This document shows positions 16,932 through 25,900 of a stretch of 64,000 nt of DNA, in pieces. Each line of letters starts with the position of its first letter. Within the stretch, counting starts at the first letter, position 1. A program made the translations under genes and the position numbers. The stretch comes from Halovivax limisalsi (GTDB lineage Archaea; Halobacteriota; Halobacteria; Halobacteriales; Natrialbaceae): assembly GCF_023093535.1 (NCBI RefSeq), contig NZ_CP095757.1, forward strand, positions 1,922,001 to 1,986,000. Reading direction: 5' to 3'. The notes beneath the pieces were generated by a model. It was given only the letters and a program-made list of their open reading frames with translations. It had not been told where the DNA came from and made no database searches.

Positions 16932-18101
16932 ATGGACGGGACCCCGATCGATCGGCTGGCGGAGCGGATCGAGTCGGTCGCGTCGGAGGGGCCGTTCGAA
17001 TCCGGAGCGGAGCTGCGCCGGTGGATCGTCCGGCCGCTGCTCGACGCGCTCGGCTGGACGGTGACGGAAGAGGCAGTCCGTCCCGACGTCCGGATCGTCG
17101 GCGAGTCAGTCGACTATCTCCTGTCGGTGGATGTCGACGGCCTGGTTCCAGCCACACTTGTCGTGATCGACGTGAACCCGGTCGGCCGAGACGGACTCGC
17201 CGCGATGGAGCGCGCGATGGCCGCGACCGGCGTCGATCGCGGCCTCTATGTCACGAACGCCGAACTGGTTTGCGTAACCGGTGGGGCGACACCCGAGCGT
17301 GAGTCCGTCCGGTTCGAGTCGTTCGGCGACGGGGTTGACACGCTCGGCCAGTACCGACGCGACGCCGTTCGGTCCCGAATCGCCGATCTCGACGCGTCCC
17401 GGCGGTCGCACCGACGACTCGCAGCGACCGCCAGCGCTGTCCGGGACGACATCGTCGCCGGGCTTTCGGACGCGGTCGACCTCGACCCGGCGACGACGCG
17501 ACCGGTCGTCGAACGCGTCATCGATGCGGTGCTCGCGGACGGCGTTCCGAACTCGCGCGGGCCTGCCGGCGAACCGGCAAGCGACACGCGATTCGATCGC
17601 CAGCCGTCGGACCCTTCCGGCGGAGACGAGCCGACGGATGCTCCTGACGAACGCCGGTCGGTAGAAGACCCTACTCAGGACGCCACATCGTCGGCGCCGG
17701 AGCGATCGGAAGCCGACTCAGCGGCGCCCCCGCCGTCGCATCCCCCCGAAACCGACCGTGAGGGCGAGTTCGTCGTCCGGGTGTTCAACGAGCGCGGGTC
17801 GATCGGCGCCGTCGGTCACTCGACGTCGGCCGGCGCGCTCCGCGAGGCGACCGAGTACTTCTTCGAACGCGGCCTCGGTGGCGTCAGACTCCCGTGGGAG
17901 ACGGACGATGGCGTGGTCGTCCTCGCCGAACGGCCGACCGACGGCGACGGTACGCGCTGGAACGCGTACGAGCGGCTGTCGAACGGAACCTTCCTGAACA
18001 CGAGCGGGACCGTCGCGGATCGAGCCGCGCGCGTCGAGGCACTCGCGGACCGGGCGAGCCTCAGGGTGATGCTCAGCGGGGACTGGGAGAATCGATCCTG
18101 A
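16932..18101 (+). CDS. HsdR-N-like nuclease-fold protein lacking catalytic Lys
   Basis: 389 residues in three parts. Residues 1-125 follow the pattern of type I restriction N-terminal nuclease domains: AELRRWIVRPLLDALGW, then VDYLL, a strand ATLVVIDVNPVG and GLYVTNAELVCV. Where an active enzyme would have Glu-x-Lys after the Asp, this has Asp-Val-Asn (IDVNP), so it is probably non-catalytic. Residues about 200-275 are a disordered acidic linker. Residues about 280-389 form a second domain (EFVVRVFNERGSIGAVGHST, then ATEYFFERGLGG) that I do not recognise. It lies between cheR (same strand) and the pilus-like operon (convergent). No methylase or helicase is nearby, so I do not call a restriction system. 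Confidence 0.65.
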   Translation: MDGTPIDRLAERIESVASEGPFESGAELRRWIVRPLLDALGWTVTEEAVRPDVRIVGESVDYLLSVDVDGLVPATLVVIDVNPVGRDGLAAMERAMAATGVDRGLYVTNAELVCVTGGATPERESVRFESFGDGVDTLGQYRRDAVRSRIADLDASRRSHRRLAATASAVRDDIVAGLSDAVDLDPATTRPVVERVIDAVLADGVPNSRGPAGEPASDTRFDRQPSDPSGGDEPTDAPDERRSVEDPTQDATSSAPERSEADSAAPPPSHPPETDREGEFVVRVFNERGSIGAVGHSTSAGALREATEYFFERGLGGVRLPWETDDGVVVLAERPTDGDGTRWNAYERLSNGTFLNTSGTVADRAARVEALADRASLRVMLSGDWENRS

Positions 18102-18109
18102 CGGCCGCC

Positions 18110-18895
18110 TCAGTCGTACGCGATCTCGACCGTCGTAATCCTGACGACGACCGATCCCGAACTGCCTCCGCCGCAGGTGAACGTATTCCCGCTGCCGCTG
18201 AATCCCTGCTCGCTCAGCGATCGATTCCACGCCGGTTCGGCGGGTGAGGTCCCGAGCACGATATCCACTGAGTTGCCACGCACTACCGTCGTCGCTCGCT
18301 TGCTGGCGGTGATCTCGCGGCCGCTCGAACTCGTCAGGCGGGGCGGATCGCCGTCGACGACGACGAGCGAGACGATGGCGGTCTCGCCGTCGATACACTG
18401 CATCGGCGGGTTGCGAACGGCGAGTTCGCCGGAGTCGGTTACTTTCGTCACGGCACCGCCCTGGTAGGCGACGGTCGTCCCCTCGTACTCGTAGGTGAAC
18501 GAGCCGATATCGCTTCGACCCGTGTCGTTCAGATGCGGTTCGAGGACGTCCGTCCCGTCGACGGTCACCTCCTTGACCACGTTCGAGGATCCGACCTCGA
18601 TCGTCCCCTTCCGCAGGTTCAACTCGCCCGAGCGCTGTCGAATGCCGTCGTTTCGGACCAGGTCGTTGAAGTTCTCCGCGAGCGCGTCGAAGGCGTAGTC
18701 GGCGTTTCGCTGCTGCTCGTTCTCCCGGAACTCCTCCATGGCGCCGAATCCGGTCGTGTAGAGGATGCCGACCGAGCCGATGATGATGCCGAAGACGACG
18801 ACGAAGCCGACGACCTCGCTCACCCCGCGCTCGTCGACGAACGCGAACCGTGACGAACCGGGAGCGGACGCGTTCGACGCCCGGGCCCGCCTCAT
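18110..18895 (-). CDS. Pilin-like protein, DUF7289-like
   Basis: Last of five small genes after the ATPase and platform genes. 261 residues with one N-terminal hydrophobic helix preceded by a basic stretch: ERGVSEVVGFVVVFGIIIG, similar to the class III signal of archaeal type IV pilins, where cleavage would fall after the Gly. The rest is a beta-rich extracellular domain with several Cys residues. It resembles the haloarchaeal DUF7289 family (name from memory). The start ATG at 18895 overlaps the stop of the preceding gene. It is likely a minor pilin or pseudopilin-like subunit; whether it is processed by PibD is untested. Confidence 0.7.
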   Translation of the reverse strand: MRRARASNASAPGSSRFAFVDERGVSEVVGFVVVFGIIIGSVGILYTTGFGAMEEFRENEQQRNADYAFDALAENFNDLVRNDGIRQRSGELNLRKGTIEVGSSNVVKEVTVDGTDVLEPHLNDTGRSDIGSFTYEYEGTTVAYQGGAVTKVTDSGELAVRNPPMQCIDGETAIVSLVVVDGDPPRLTSSSGREITASKRATTVVRGNSVDIVLGTSPAEPAWNRSLSEQGFSGSGNTFTCGGGSSGSVVVRITTVEIAYD

Positions 18896-19365
18896 GGTTC
18901 TTCCTCCAGCGTGATGTCCCCGCCGTCCCACTCGATGATGATCGCGCCGCCGGTGACGCTGCCGCCGATCGACTGGTTCGTCGTGAGCGGGACGCCGACC
19001 GAGACACCTTCGCTGTTCGAGGTGAGGCCGATACACTGCTCGGTGTCGATCAGCGGGTACTCGCTCGCGCAGCCAGTCTCGATCAACTCGACGGTGTACT
19101 GCGAACCGGTGACGAATCGCTGGTGGTCGGTGCGGACCGTGACGTTGTCGGCGCCATCGGACGCGATCCGATCGACGTCGGTAATCTCGCTCGCCAGGCG
19201 CTCGCCGATCGTCTCTAGCGACGATTTGGTCGCCTCCTCGCGTTGATTCTCGAGCATCGACCCGGCGCCGAGCAGTAACCCCGAGATGAGTATCGTCGTG
19301 ATCCCGATGGTGAGGACGTGCGTGACCGCGATCGAAACCGCCCGCTCGTCGCGCTCGAGGGTCAC
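18892..19365 (-). CDS. Pilin-like protein, DUF7266-like
   Basis: 157 residues: a short N-terminus (MTLERDERAVS), one hydrophobic helix (IAVTHVLTIGITTILISGLL), then an extracellular beta-rich domain with a Cys pair (ETGCASEY and TEQCIGL). It resembles the haloarchaeal DUF7266 family (name from memory). It overlaps its neighbours by four bases on each side, consistent with one polycistronic message. The ERAVS-x-x-x-x-HVL pattern is like that of pilin-type signals, although it lacks a clear Glu at position +5. Likely a subunit of the filament or secretion complex. Confidence 0.7.
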   Translation of the reverse strand: MTLERDERAVSIAVTHVLTIGITTILISGLLLGAGSMLENQREEATKSSLETIGERLASEITDVDRIASDGADNVTVRTDHQRFVTGSQYTVELIETGCASEYPLIDTEQCIGLTSNSEGVSVGVPLTTNQSIGGSVTGGAIIIEWDGGDITLEEEP

Positions 19366-19793
19366 GGCGATCCCTCCGAGGCGTTCACCGTGAGCGTTTT
19401 CGACGTGGATATCGCCCCGTCGTCGTATCGATAATCGACCGTGACCGTCTCGTTCGGCCAGTCGATCGATCTATTCCCGAGCGTGACGACCGCCGGTTGA
19501 CGATGGGCGGTCGTGTTCGGATACTCAGATTCGAACTCCCCCAATGCAGTGTCCAACTCGGACTTGCCCCCTGCCGATTCGATCAACACCGCGATCCCAG
19601 CTTCGAGTTCCGCCTCGACCGTCCGGACGTGTTCGACGCTGCGATCGGCTCCGCCGGTGTTTACCGTCTCCGTGTACTGGACGCCGTTGTAGACGACGAC
19701 CACGCCGAGGAGGATGAACGCGATCGTAATCGCGCCGATCAGCACGAGCTGCCCTCGGTCTGTTCGCGCGCTGTCGGTCGTCCGTCTCACCAT
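19362..19793 (-). CDS. Pilin-like protein, DUF7261-like
   Basis: 143 residues. The N-terminus reads SARTDRGQLVLIGAITIAFI and continues as one transmembrane helix to about residue 38, and an extracellular domain follows. The DRGQ start resembles the DRGQTVQDF start of the fourth protein upstream and is typical of TadE/pilin-like membrane proteins in haloarchaea (DUF7261, from memory). The start overlaps the end of the gene before it by seven bases. It is probably membrane-anchored with the bulk outside the cell. Confidence 0.65.
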   Translation of the reverse strand: MVRRTTDSARTDRGQLVLIGAITIAFILLGVVVVYNGVQYTETVNTGGADRSVEHVRTVEAELEAGIAVLIESAGGKSELDTALGEFESEYPNTTAHRQPAVVTLGNRSIDWPNETVTVDYRYDDGAISTSKTLTVNASEGSP

Positions 19794-20419
19794 ACTGTCA
19801 CCCGTACTTCGACGATGTTGTAGAGATTCGAACTGAAGGCGTCCGGGATCGGGTAATTATTCGCATTCCCGAGTTCCGTCGATCCCTCGGTCGGCTGCCC
19901 GTCGCTTCCCGGCTCGGTCAGGTTCTGCGAGTCGTGTAGCGTCACCGTGAAGCTGGCCGAGACGGCGCCTTCGCCGCGAGCGCCGCCCATCCTGACGGCG
20001 TCGATCGTCTCCCGATGTCCGCTCCCGTTCCAGTAGATGTACTCGACGTTGAACGAGTTGCCGCCGTGTTCGTAGAAGTGCGTATCGAGCACCCGGCCGA
20101 ACGCGCTCTCGTTTGCGTACTGGCTGTTGTTGTAGACGAAGTTCGAATTCCCCCCTGTTCCGTTGTGCCACCGATCCTGGGGATCGTCGTAGTACCGGAC
20201 CAGTTCCGAGAGGTTGCCCGTCGACTGGCCCGTATTCAGCGCGTCGACGACCTCCTGTTCGGCCTGAGCCTGGACGCCGCGATCGACGGCGCCACCCGTC
20301 GTCGGCGTGATGACGACGGCCTGGAGCGCGAACAGCACCGCCGTCAGGAGGACGATCGCCCCGATGAATCCCTCGAGGGTGAACGCCTGGGCCCGCTGTG
20401 GAGTTCTCGTGTCCTTCAT
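19787..20419 (-). CDS. Pilin-like protein, DUF7288-like
   Basis: 210 residues. The start MKDTRTPQRAQAFTLEGFIG then a hydrophobic helix (AIVLLTAVLFALQAVVI) is strikingly similar to bacterial type IV pilin and pseudopilin N-termini (FTLIE), with Glu at position 5 after a possible cleavage before Phe. The extracellular part is rich in Asn, Gly and Tyr. It resembles haloarchaeal DUF7288 (name from memory). One base separates it from the upstream gene. Among the five small proteins this has the best pseudopilin-like signal. Confidence 0.7.
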   Translation of the reverse strand: MKDTRTPQRAQAFTLEGFIGAIVLLTAVLFALQAVVITPTTGGAVDRGVQAQAEQEVVDALNTGQSTGNLSELVRYYDDPQDRWHNGTGGNSNFVYNNSQYANESAFGRVLDTHFYEHGGNSFNVEYIYWNGSGHRETIDAVRMGGARGEGAVSASFTVTLHDSQNLTEPGSDGQPTEGSTELGNANNYPIPDAFSSNLYNIVEVRVTVW

Positions 20420-20420
20420 C

Positions 20421-20912
20421 TTACCACACCCTCACGATGAGTTTACAGACGGGGTCGCACGTGCCCTCGGTGTCCGTCACGAGGCGCGTCGTACTGGCAC
20501 CGATCTGGTCGTCGTACGCCTCGCCGGCGCTCTCGTTGGCCGGTTGTCCCGTGCCGTAGGCATCGAGCGTGATGACGGTCACGTTCACGTGGTCGCCGAC
20601 GCCTCGTAATCCCAGGCGCTTTGCCAGTTCGTCTTCCCCGACGTCGTACGTGTTCTCGAACGCCGTGAGGTTGATTTGGTTTATTTCTTCACCCGCGACG
20701 GTCTCGTTCTCGACGATCGTCGACGCGACCCGATCGGCCTGTGCGGTCCGGGCGCCGCCCGCGTCCGCGAACGGCGTGATGATCGTCGGGACGAACGCGA
20801 AGACGAACGCCACGGCGAGCAGGAACAACCCGATCCCGACGGCGAAGTCCTGAACCGTCTGTCCGCGGTCGCTCGATCGTCCATCCGTCCGGGTGAGTGC
20901 GTCTCGATGCAT
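20421..20912 (-). CDS. Pilin-like protein, DUF7287-like
   Basis: 163 residues. After a basic start (DGRSSDRGQTVQDFAVGIGL) comes one long hydrophobic helix (FLLAVAFVFAFVPTII), then an extracellular domain containing a Cys pair near the C-terminus (EGTCDPVCKLIVRVW). It resembles the haloarchaeal DUF7287 family (name from memory). It follows the platform gene by four bases. The C-terminal CxxxC may form a disulfide outside the cell. Its position directly after the platform gene suggests a core rather than accessory role. Confidence 0.7.
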   Translation of the reverse strand: MHRDALTRTDGRSSDRGQTVQDFAVGIGLFLLAVAFVFAFVPTIITPFADAGGARTAQADRVASTIVENETVAGEEINQINLTAFENTYDVGEDELAKRLGLRGVGDHVNVTVITLDAYGTGQPANESAGEAYDDQIGASTTRLVTDTEGTCDPVCKLIVRVW

Positions 20913-20916
20913 GATA

Positions 20917-22977
20917 TTAGGCGACCAGCGACCAGCTGATCAGGGCAACCGTCGCCAGTCCGAGTACGTACTTGAGACCGCTCAACAGCTTCGCGTCTCG
21001 CATGTACCCGCTGATGAACCCCGAGAGGATCGCGTGCATCGACACGGCGTGGAAGAACAGCAGCGACATCAGCTGGATGTCGACGTTCTCGCTGAAGCTC
21101 GCGTCGCTCATCGGCGTGCCGGCGGCCTGCTGTCCGGGATCGGCGTCCCCGGAGGTTTCGAGCCCCGCCATCGTCTCGAGGAACTGCGTCTGCAGGATGG
21201 CGATCACCGCGAGCATCGTCATGAACGTCATGATGATGATCACGACCTGCATCCGCGTCCGGGACTTGCGGTCGCGCTCGATGTCGTCGTGGTTCTCGCT
21301 CGCGCGGGCCGCCGTGCGCAACACGTTCGAGATCTGGTTCGACGCCTCCTGGGCCTTGGTGATGAGCTTGACTGATCGAGCCAGTCGCGGAATGTGGTAC
21401 TTGTTGTTGAACTCGATCATCGCCGCTTTCAGTCCCATCCCGTAGTTGACCTTCGTGTTCATCTCCTCGAACTCGCTGGCGAGTTTGCCGCTCGTGGTAT
21501 CGGAAACGGACTTGAGCGACTCGAGCAACGTCAGTCCCGTGTCGTTGGCGCTCGATAGTTTCCGGAGATCTTCCGACAACGTCGAAACCACCTTGTGACG
21601 AGCGCGGACGTTCCACTCGTAGAAGACGGCGAGCGGCACCGCGAGGACGTACAGCGGGAAGTAGACGTAGATGAACGTCCCCCAGACTGGCGCTTCCTTC
21701 AAGGCCGACCAGCTGGTCGGGGCGGCGTTTTGTACCATCGCCGAGGTGAGGACCACCAGCACCGCCGGCACGGTCAACGCGAGCGTATACATCGGGTTCT
21801 CCCTGAAGAAGTGGTGCGGCCTGGCGAGGACGTCCATCGTCTCGTGAGTCCCCTCGCGGTTTTTGATCCGGTCGAACACCCGGTAACTGCCGGAGAACTC
21901 CTCGATGAGGCCGAGATCGAGTATGCCGCTACTCTGGGTTGCCTTCAATCGGTTGTGCCCACCGTCCGGGCTGAGGTAGCCGTCGCCGACCTCGTCGTGT
22001 TTCACCGTCGACACCAGGACGATGAAGCCGACGCCCGTCAGCGGAATCAGCCCGTAGACGGCGATGTATATCATGTTCGTGCTGACGTCGGCGTCGGGGA
22101 TCATCTGCATGATCACCAAGATGATGATCAGCAACAGCGGGAACAACGACAGCGTCATGTACATCTCGCCGAACAGCTCCAGGGTCTCGAGCGTGAGCTC
22201 CTGTTGCTGCTTGGCGGTCCGCATGTGCTTTTCCTTCTTGTCCGAGAGGAAACTCTCCATGTCCCCGCCGCTGTTGACGATCGAGAGCATGTCGGTCAGA
22301 AACTGCGAGAGTTCGTCGCTCGGCGTTTCGATCGCCTGGTTTCGGATCGCCGTCCGGTAGTCCGTATCGAAGTACTCGGTCTCGTTGACGACGTTTTGAA
22401 ACTCCTTCGACACCTCGCCGTACGTGTCGTCGGCCTCGGCCATCGCCTGGAGTATCTCGAGTTGATTCAACCCGCCGACTGACAGCGCGTACATGAACGA
22501 GACGGCGTCGGTCAGCAGCATGTTGATCTCGCGCTTTCTGGCCGACGCCCGCGAGTACGGCACCGCGACGAGCGAACCGAACCCGAGCGCGAATCCCAGC
22601 GTCCCGAAGACCAGTCCACAGACGACGATCAGCGTCGGAATCTTCACCGCTTCCCAGATGGCGAGGACGCGCTCGCTCGGGACGGGCACGCCGATCAACT
22701 GATCGACCTCGACCAGCCCGGTGCCGAAGACTCCCCAGCCGACGAGCAACCCGAGGATCCAGAGGAAGAGCCCGCTGATGAAGCCGATCCCGAGCGCCCG
22801 CGAGAGATACATCTCCACGGTGTCGGTCATCCGCGCCTGGGCGAGTTTCTTCTCGACGTCGCCGACGAACTGGCTCTCCTCGGAGAACAGGCGCGCGTAC
22901 AGCGGGTAGAACGTATCTCCGAGCGCATCCGAGTCGCCGAAGCGCTCGTCGGTGGACGTTCCTCGCCCGAGACTCAT
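20917..22977 (-). CDS. Membrane platform protein of pilus/secretion system (GspF/TadC-like)
   Basis: 686-residue polytopic membrane protein with two T2SSF-type domains, the archaeal form of the platform on which pilins are assembled (relatives FlaJ/ArlJ, TadB/TadC, PilC). Hydrophobic segments cluster near residues 60-85, 110-145, 255-310, 410-460, 590-620 and 650-680, with cytosolic helical parts such as EILQAMAEADDTYGEVSKEF between them. Its ATG overlaps the ATPase stop, so the two are coupled. No archaellin or ArlCDEFGH gene is adjacent and the small downstream genes are the DUF72xx set, so I favour a pilus or secretion system over the archaellum. Confidence 0.85.
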   Translation of the reverse strand: MSLGRGTSTDERFGDSDALGDTFYPLYARLFSEESQFVGDVEKKLAQARMTDTVEMYLSRALGIGFISGLFLWILGLLVGWGVFGTGLVEVDQLIGVPVPSERVLAIWEAVKIPTLIVVCGLVFGTLGFALGFGSLVAVPYSRASARKREINMLLTDAVSFMYALSVGGLNQLEILQAMAEADDTYGEVSKEFQNVVNETEYFDTDYRTAIRNQAIETPSDELSQFLTDMLSIVNSGGDMESFLSDKKEKHMRTAKQQQELTLETLELFGEMYMTLSLFPLLLIIILVIMQMIPDADVSTNMIYIAVYGLIPLTGVGFIVLVSTVKHDEVGDGYLSPDGGHNRLKATQSSGILDLGLIEEFSGSYRVFDRIKNREGTHETMDVLARPHHFFRENPMYTLALTVPAVLVVLTSAMVQNAAPTSWSALKEAPVWGTFIYVYFPLYVLAVPLAVFYEWNVRARHKVVSTLSEDLRKLSSANDTGLTLLESLKSVSDTTSGKLASEFEEMNTKVNYGMGLKAAMIEFNNKYHIPRLARSVKLITKAQEASNQISNVLRTAARASENHDDIERDRKSRTRMQVVIIIMTFMTMLAVIAILQTQFLETMAGLETSGDADPGQQAAGTPMSDASFSENVDIQLMSLLFFHAVSMHAILSGFISGYMRDAKLLSGLKYVLGLATVALISWSLVA

Positions 22978-25900
22978 CGATCCTCCTCCTGCGGACCGTC
23001 CGCTCTGTCGGCAGTACTCGCGTCGTCGGCCCCGTCGGACGGGGTCGATTGCGCATCGTCGGGGGACGCGTCGGCCGGTTCGCCCTCGCCAGTTTCGTCG
23101 ACCGCGTCGTCACCCACGCCCTCGACGGCCTGTTCGTCGTCGGCGTCGCGACTCGATTCCGTCCCGTCGCCGGTCTGCGTCGAGGCGTCGGCCGATCCCG
23201 ACCCGAAGATCGACGACTCGCGATCGTCGCCCGCGACGAACGACCCCGTCGCTTCGTCGTCCGGCTCGGACGGGTCGGTACCGAACACCGAGTCCTCGTC
23301 CTCCGACCCGAATATCGAGTCCTGACCGTCGCCCGCGTCCGTCAGATCCTCGTCGGTCGCCTCGGATCGCTTCGACCCGTCACGGGTCGGCTGCGACTCA
23401 CTGACGTCGTCTGACGCCGACGAATCGCCATCCTCGGCCACCTTCGCGTCGTCGGGCCACTCCTCGCGGTCGCTCGCGTTCGCAGGGAACCAGCCGTCGT
23501 CGTCCGACCGATCGGCGTCCGGGACCCCGGTCTCCGCCTGGTCCGCCGGCGACGCGCCCGAGTGTTTCCCGAGGTCCCACGTCGGCTCGGTCGCTTCGCC
23601 CGATTCGCCGGCGTCGGGGTCGAAGACCGAATTCAGTTCGGAATCGGGGAACATCGAGTCGAACTCCGATGTGTCGGGTTCAAAGCGCGATGTGCCCGCC
23701 GCCGAGTCGGATTCCTCCGTATCCGACGCGCCTGTTTCGAGCGATTTCAGCGTTTCGTCCATCCCGGTGAAGAGGCTTTCAAGTGCGTCCACGGACGATG
23801 ACTCGCCCTCCTCGGCCGGCTGCTCTGCCCCCTCAAGGCTCGGTACGGCCTCCTCCTCGCCGTCGTGTTTCTCCGGGCGGGACGGATCGTCGGTGTCGCC
23901 GTCGAGCTCCGGTGGGCTGGCGTGGTCGCCGGCCGCACCGTCGAGTTCCGGCGTCACCGGCTCGTTCGTTTCGCCGTCCAGCTCCGGATTGGCCGGGGAC
24001 TCGGCCGCTGGCGCGTCACTCTCGATTCGCTGCGCGGTTCCCGATGCGCTGGCCGTGGAGGCGTCGATGGTGGCGTCGTCGTCCAGCCACGATGGCGCCT
24101 CCGCCGCGCCCGCCTCGCTCGCGCTCGACTCGTCGACGGCGAACGAGTCGTCGACGTCCTCGAACGCCGTCTCCGACGACTGCGGGACCGCGGTCTCCTC
24201 GAAGTCGAACGCCTCTTCGACGCCCGAATCGATGGCGCCGTCGTCCGCCTCGACGTCGTCGAGGGCACTCGCCAGCCCGCTCGGAACCTTGCCGCGGTAC
24301 TCGTCGAAGAGCGACTCCTCGGCCCGTTCGAGAAGGTCCATCGAGAGATTGAGCGTCTCCGAGGAGGCGTCCGGGCGCGGGACGAGTTCCTCCTTCGACG
24401 GATCGACGTCGATGTGGACGCTCTCCATCTCGCGCAAGTCGGCCAGACTGTTCTCTAACTGCTCGTTGGCGATCAGCGTCAGGATCGTCTCCGGATCGTT
24501 GATGAACGCCTGGACCGTCGCCGCCACTTCGGCGTAGGTGTTGAGCCCGTTGCGAATCAGGTAGGCGAGGATCACCTTCCGCTTGAAGAGCTCGTCCTGG
24601 AGCTTCTCGTGGTTCCAGCCCCGGTCGAACATGATCTCGTCCAGGGTGTTCGAATCGCCCATCTTGAGATACTCGTCCGTCTCGGCCTGCCACTGGTAGA
24701 CGTCCTGAACGTTGATCTCGTCGTTCTCGGCCTCGTAGTGGTTGATCTCGGTCAGGGACTTGTTTCGACGGACCTTCCGGCCCTGCACCCGCGTTTGAGT
24801 CTGGATCGAGACGAGATCCAGCGCCGTGAACATCGTCTTCGAGACGTTGATCGGGTCCGTCGTGAAACGCTTCAGGACCTCGTCGACGGAGTCGGCGTGG
24901 AACGTGGTGTAGGTGGTGTGGCCCGTCGACATGACCTGGAACAGGGTCCGACCCTCTTCCCCGCGGATCTCGCCCATGACGATGTAGTCGGGTCGCTGTC
25001 GGAGCGCGGCTTCCAGCAGGTCGAACTCGTCGATGTCGCCGGTCGAATCGTCGGCGAACGACGGCCGCGTCATCGAGGCGATCCAGTTGCGCTGGGGCAA
25101 CTCGACCTCGCGCGTGTCCTCGATGGAGACGATCTTGGTGTTCGCGGGGATGAACAGCGAGACGGCGTTCAGCGACGTCGTCTTGCCTGACGCCGTGCCG
25201 CCCGCGAAGATCAGGCTCTTGTGGTTCTCGATACAGAGCCAGAGGAACGCCATCTCGTCGAGGCTGAACGTGTTCCAGTTGATGAGGTCGATCGGGGTGA
25301 ACGGAACGTCCTTGAACTGACGAATCGTGTAGTTCGTCCCGTGGTCGGAGACCTCCTTCCCGAGCGTGAGCTGCGCGCGCGATCCGTCCGGCAGCGTGGC
25401 GTCGACCTGCGGGAGTCGCTTGCTGATCCCCTTGCCGGATCGCTGGGCCAGTTTGACGACGAAGTCGTCGAGGTCGTCCTCGCCGTGGTAGACGTTCGAG
25501 ATGATCTGTTCGTACTCGGAGTGATAGACGAAGACCGGCGAGTTGTACCCGTCACACGAAATGTCCTCGACGTTGATGTCGTGTTTGATCGGGTCGATCC
25601 GCTCGTAGCCGATGAAATCCCGCTTGAGCATGTAGAGCAGCTTTTCGACCTGGTACTCGCTCAGCGTGTCCGGGTCCTCTTCGAGGATGATCGGTTCCGG
25701 TCGCACCGACATCCCCTCGAGTTGTGACACCGTCTCGGCCGCTTCCTCGTCGGTCTCGTCGTCCTCGGCGAAGAAATCGCGGAACGAATCCAGGATTCCG
25801 AGCGAGGTCTCGTTCGAAGTCGCCTCGAAGAGGTCGTAGCGTTTCAGCAGCCGGCGGGTCTCGCGCTCGATGACCTCGCGTCGTCCCGTCTCGTCTCGCT

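Noticed and set aside
16932-18101. Possible restriction-modification system
   Set aside because: Only a nuclease-like N-terminal domain is present, its catalytic Lys is missing, and no methylase, specificity or helicase subunit is nearby.
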